Assembly (NCBI RefSeq): GCF_000003605.2
Contig: NW_003126386.1
Coordinates: 926,118 to 958,037, forward strand
Reading direction: 5' to 3'
Source: Saccoglossus kowalevskii
Taxonomy: Eukaryota; Hemichordata; Enteropneusta; Harrimaniidae
DNA: 31,920 nt
Every line of letters begins with the position of its first letter. Within the stretch, counting starts at the first letter, position 1. Below the pieces are notes generated by a model. That model saw only the letters and a program-made list of their open reading frames with translations. It was not told the DNA's origin and did not search any database. Below are positions 30,701 to 31,920 of the stretch, piece by piece. The translations under genes and the position numbers were made by a program.

Positions 30701-31920
30701 GAGCAGTTGACTGATGTTATAGCTACCAGAAATTATTTGGTGAAAAGTGACAAATACCAGCTTTGGGTTCAACAAAAGTATTTGACAACCAGCTTTTCAA
30801 AGTATTTTTTTTCTTAAATTTCAACTCATGTCAACTATGATATGACAAACATCCAAAGAATAGATTAAGAATAATATAGACTTCATGAATTCGGATATAC
30901 CGTAAAGCTTACCCAGTCTTCCGGCTCTGGAATAGTATCACTTGTGCTTGTCGGTGATGACACAGAAGACGAACTGCAGGTGGAGCCTGTCAGCTGACCT
31001 GTATATCGAGATGAATAATTCACTTGATATAACAATCGTTATTATACATTTGGAATCTAAAACATTAAAATTCAGCCATTCGTAAAACTCCTGCAACAGC
31101 CATGTAGTGCACGACGTAAATAGAATCACATGACTGAGCAAAAACTATCACACAGGCATTTTTGGATGTTATATCTCATTAATTTTTGATTAAATATAAA
31201 AAAATATGTAATAATGTGTGTACCCAGTCAACAAAGGATTGCATCTACCTCGAATATTAATTTGTCGATACAATCATGCTGCCTACATGCATATTTTGCA
31301 GTATTTTCATAATAACCTCCAAATTCGCAAGATTTCCCATTTGAATTCATTAACTAGACTACTCTCACTGCATTTAAAATATCAATGGTGAATAAAAGTG
31401 AACTTGAACCTGAACTACTCCATCTCTCTGTATGAGGCGAGCCAATATTGCTATCATGTTCTATATTTTCAATTCTTTGACCAGATTTCAGGTTTATTGA
31501 TGAACCGAAAGTTGGTGGCATGTCATCATTTGGGTTTGAAACCTGCAAGAGAAATAAGTATGATTACACAGAGATACAAAGAACATGTGCTACTGTAAAC
31601 CCTATCATTTTAAGGTTAGGTATTCATTACTAAATTAAAGAAATATTTCTCATTTCTCAGTCTTTTTGATAATTTACAATATTTGTAATTTTAACAATGT
31701 TAAAATAATAGCCACATGTTGAACACCTTTCACCAGTACAACACATTCTTTCAATTCAGATTATCGGAGAAGTCAGATGTTCGTCTATTACCTTCAGAAA
31801 TTTTCTCAAGCAAAATAATAATACAAATAAAAAATATAACTTCCTAAAATATAACACTGCCAAAAAAATTAATTACCAGTAGAAAATGTACTTACCAGAT
31901 AAAAAGCTTGAGACAAGTAA
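24759..31920 (-). CDS. Unrecognised acidic protein with eIF4E-binding motif (partial, 5' end outside window)
   Basis: Nine exons join in phase on the minus strand: 31920-31896 (partial), 31542-31410, 30998-30913, 30105-29964, 29460-28408, 27886-27734, 25798-25713, 25454-25296 and 24851-24759 (TAG). They give about 642 residues. The first part is Ser-rich (STCSSSSVSSPTSTSD), followed by EPEDW and a lysine patch PKKNKKKKPKK that may be a nuclear signal. The 351-codon exon is acidic and low in hydrophobics, probably disordered, with an internal repeat (GNVTINTECDMDI / GNVTVFTEYPMDI) and a second one (DSLAIETRNID / DSLALQTQNIN). The conserved-looking C-terminal part starts near VVQGKAIAVIREPYGP and includes RITYSRDRLLEL, which fits Y-x4-L-hydrophobic with the flanking Arg of 4E-BP-type eIF4E binders, then WFNPKDYVAFGKRF. 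A translational regulator that binds eIF4E is inferred from the motif alone. C8orf88 and 4E-T are similar only around the motif. Family unknown. Confidence 0.82.
25999..26695. repeat. 33-bp minisatellite, 21 units, in an intron of the minus-strand gene
   Basis: GCTAATTGTGTAACCTCTAA starts every 33 bp from 25999 on, with one 4-bp insertion near 26310 (21 x 33 + 4 = 697). Units fall into two types ending in CCGATAA or CCATTAT, mixed along the array. Because 33 is a multiple of three, frames stay open on the minus strand as an 11-residue repeat. It lies in the intron between exons 25713-25798 and 27734-27886. Confidence 0.97.
26835..26960. repeat. Decayed extension of the 33-bp array
   Basis: Phrases such as CCTCTAACTCTCGCTGCTAT, TTAATTGTGTCACCTCTTAC and GCTAATTATGTGACCTCCAA are mutated versions of the 33-bp unit. 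About 110 bp of unrelated, more GC-rich sequence (26720-26830) separates them from the clean array, so an insertion or rearrangement has split the old array. Confidence 0.75.
27018..27610 (-). mobile_element. 3' end of a LINE (reverse transcriptase C-terminus), broken
   Basis: The minus strand encodes FSLRKIVSKFRLSDYNFLQK and then, in another frame, SVEDEQHFILDCEFLDKERG with GELFQEI after it. This is the classic end of invertebrate non-LTR polymerases: L..FR.S.H.L, then a zinc-knuckle region with EDE.HFLL.C and R..LF. A frame change separates the two parts and the first Cys pair is not evident, so the copy is dead. The 3' end is an (ATT)n run (minus strand), at about 27018-27030, as in CR1/L2-like elements. 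It is truncated at its 5' side. Confidence 0.8.
27957..27970 (+). repeat. C14 homopolymer
   Basis: A run of 14 C in the intron just upstream (minus sense) of exon 27734-27886. It is a likely site of length polymorphism or sequencing error. Confidence 0.9.

Overview
This is a eukaryotic, AT-rich, intron-bearing window that most likely comes from a marine invertebrate animal. The evidence is one complete 18-exon gene with GT-AG introns whose protein is close to vertebrate LONP2, degenerate tRNA-derived SINE and LINE remnants, and many intronic minisatellites. A hemichordate-like or other invertebrate deuterostome/lophotrochozoan source fits, but this is a guess; nothing in the window fixes the species.

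Layout. Positions 1-3560 hold no gene I can support, only an 83-bp minisatellite at the left edge, a degenerate repeat field and small duplications. An intronless gene on the minus strand (3778-4716) encodes a 312-residue protein with three ubiquitin-like folds, no Gly-Gly end, and a C-terminal CIVQ tetrapeptide that reads as a prenylation (CaaX) box. A 121-bp GC-rich inverted-repeat element lies just past its stop codon. Positions 4740-7950 are gene-poor. A 439-bp TA-flanked MITE (7955-8393) carries a 43-bp tandem array in which each unit contains a TCACGTGA E-box palindrome.

The plus-strand gene at 9261-23814 is peroxisomal Lon protease 2 (LONP2): 18 exons, 855 residues, with LON N-terminal, AAA+ and Ser-Lys protease domains and a terminal SKL peroxisomal signal. 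All exon phases close. Its introns are full of repeats: a 323-bp near-identical triplication carrying a truncated copy of exon 4, 37-bp and 41-bp arrays that run almost up to the acceptors of exons 5 and 9, a SINE, a 1.3-kb TIR element with its own internal 313-bp triplication, an inverted diverged relative of that element, and a perfect 13-bp hairpin in the short intron 15.

Convergent to LONP2, a minus-strand gene runs from 24759 past the right edge (its 5' end is outside). Nine exons can be joined in phase. They encode a mostly disordered, acidic protein with a lysine-rich patch and, near the C-terminus, a canonical eIF4E-binding motif of the 4E-BP type (RITYSRDRLLEL). I do not recognise the family. 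Its 1.9-kb intron contains a 33-bp minisatellite of 21 units and the 3' end of a broken LINE.

The three genes show no sign of acting together. The two most unusual protein-level findings are the triple ubiquitin-like/CaaX protein and the eIF4E-motif protein. The most unusual DNA-level finding is the tandem amplification of acceptor-proximal DNA in three LONP2 introns, one case including exon sequence.
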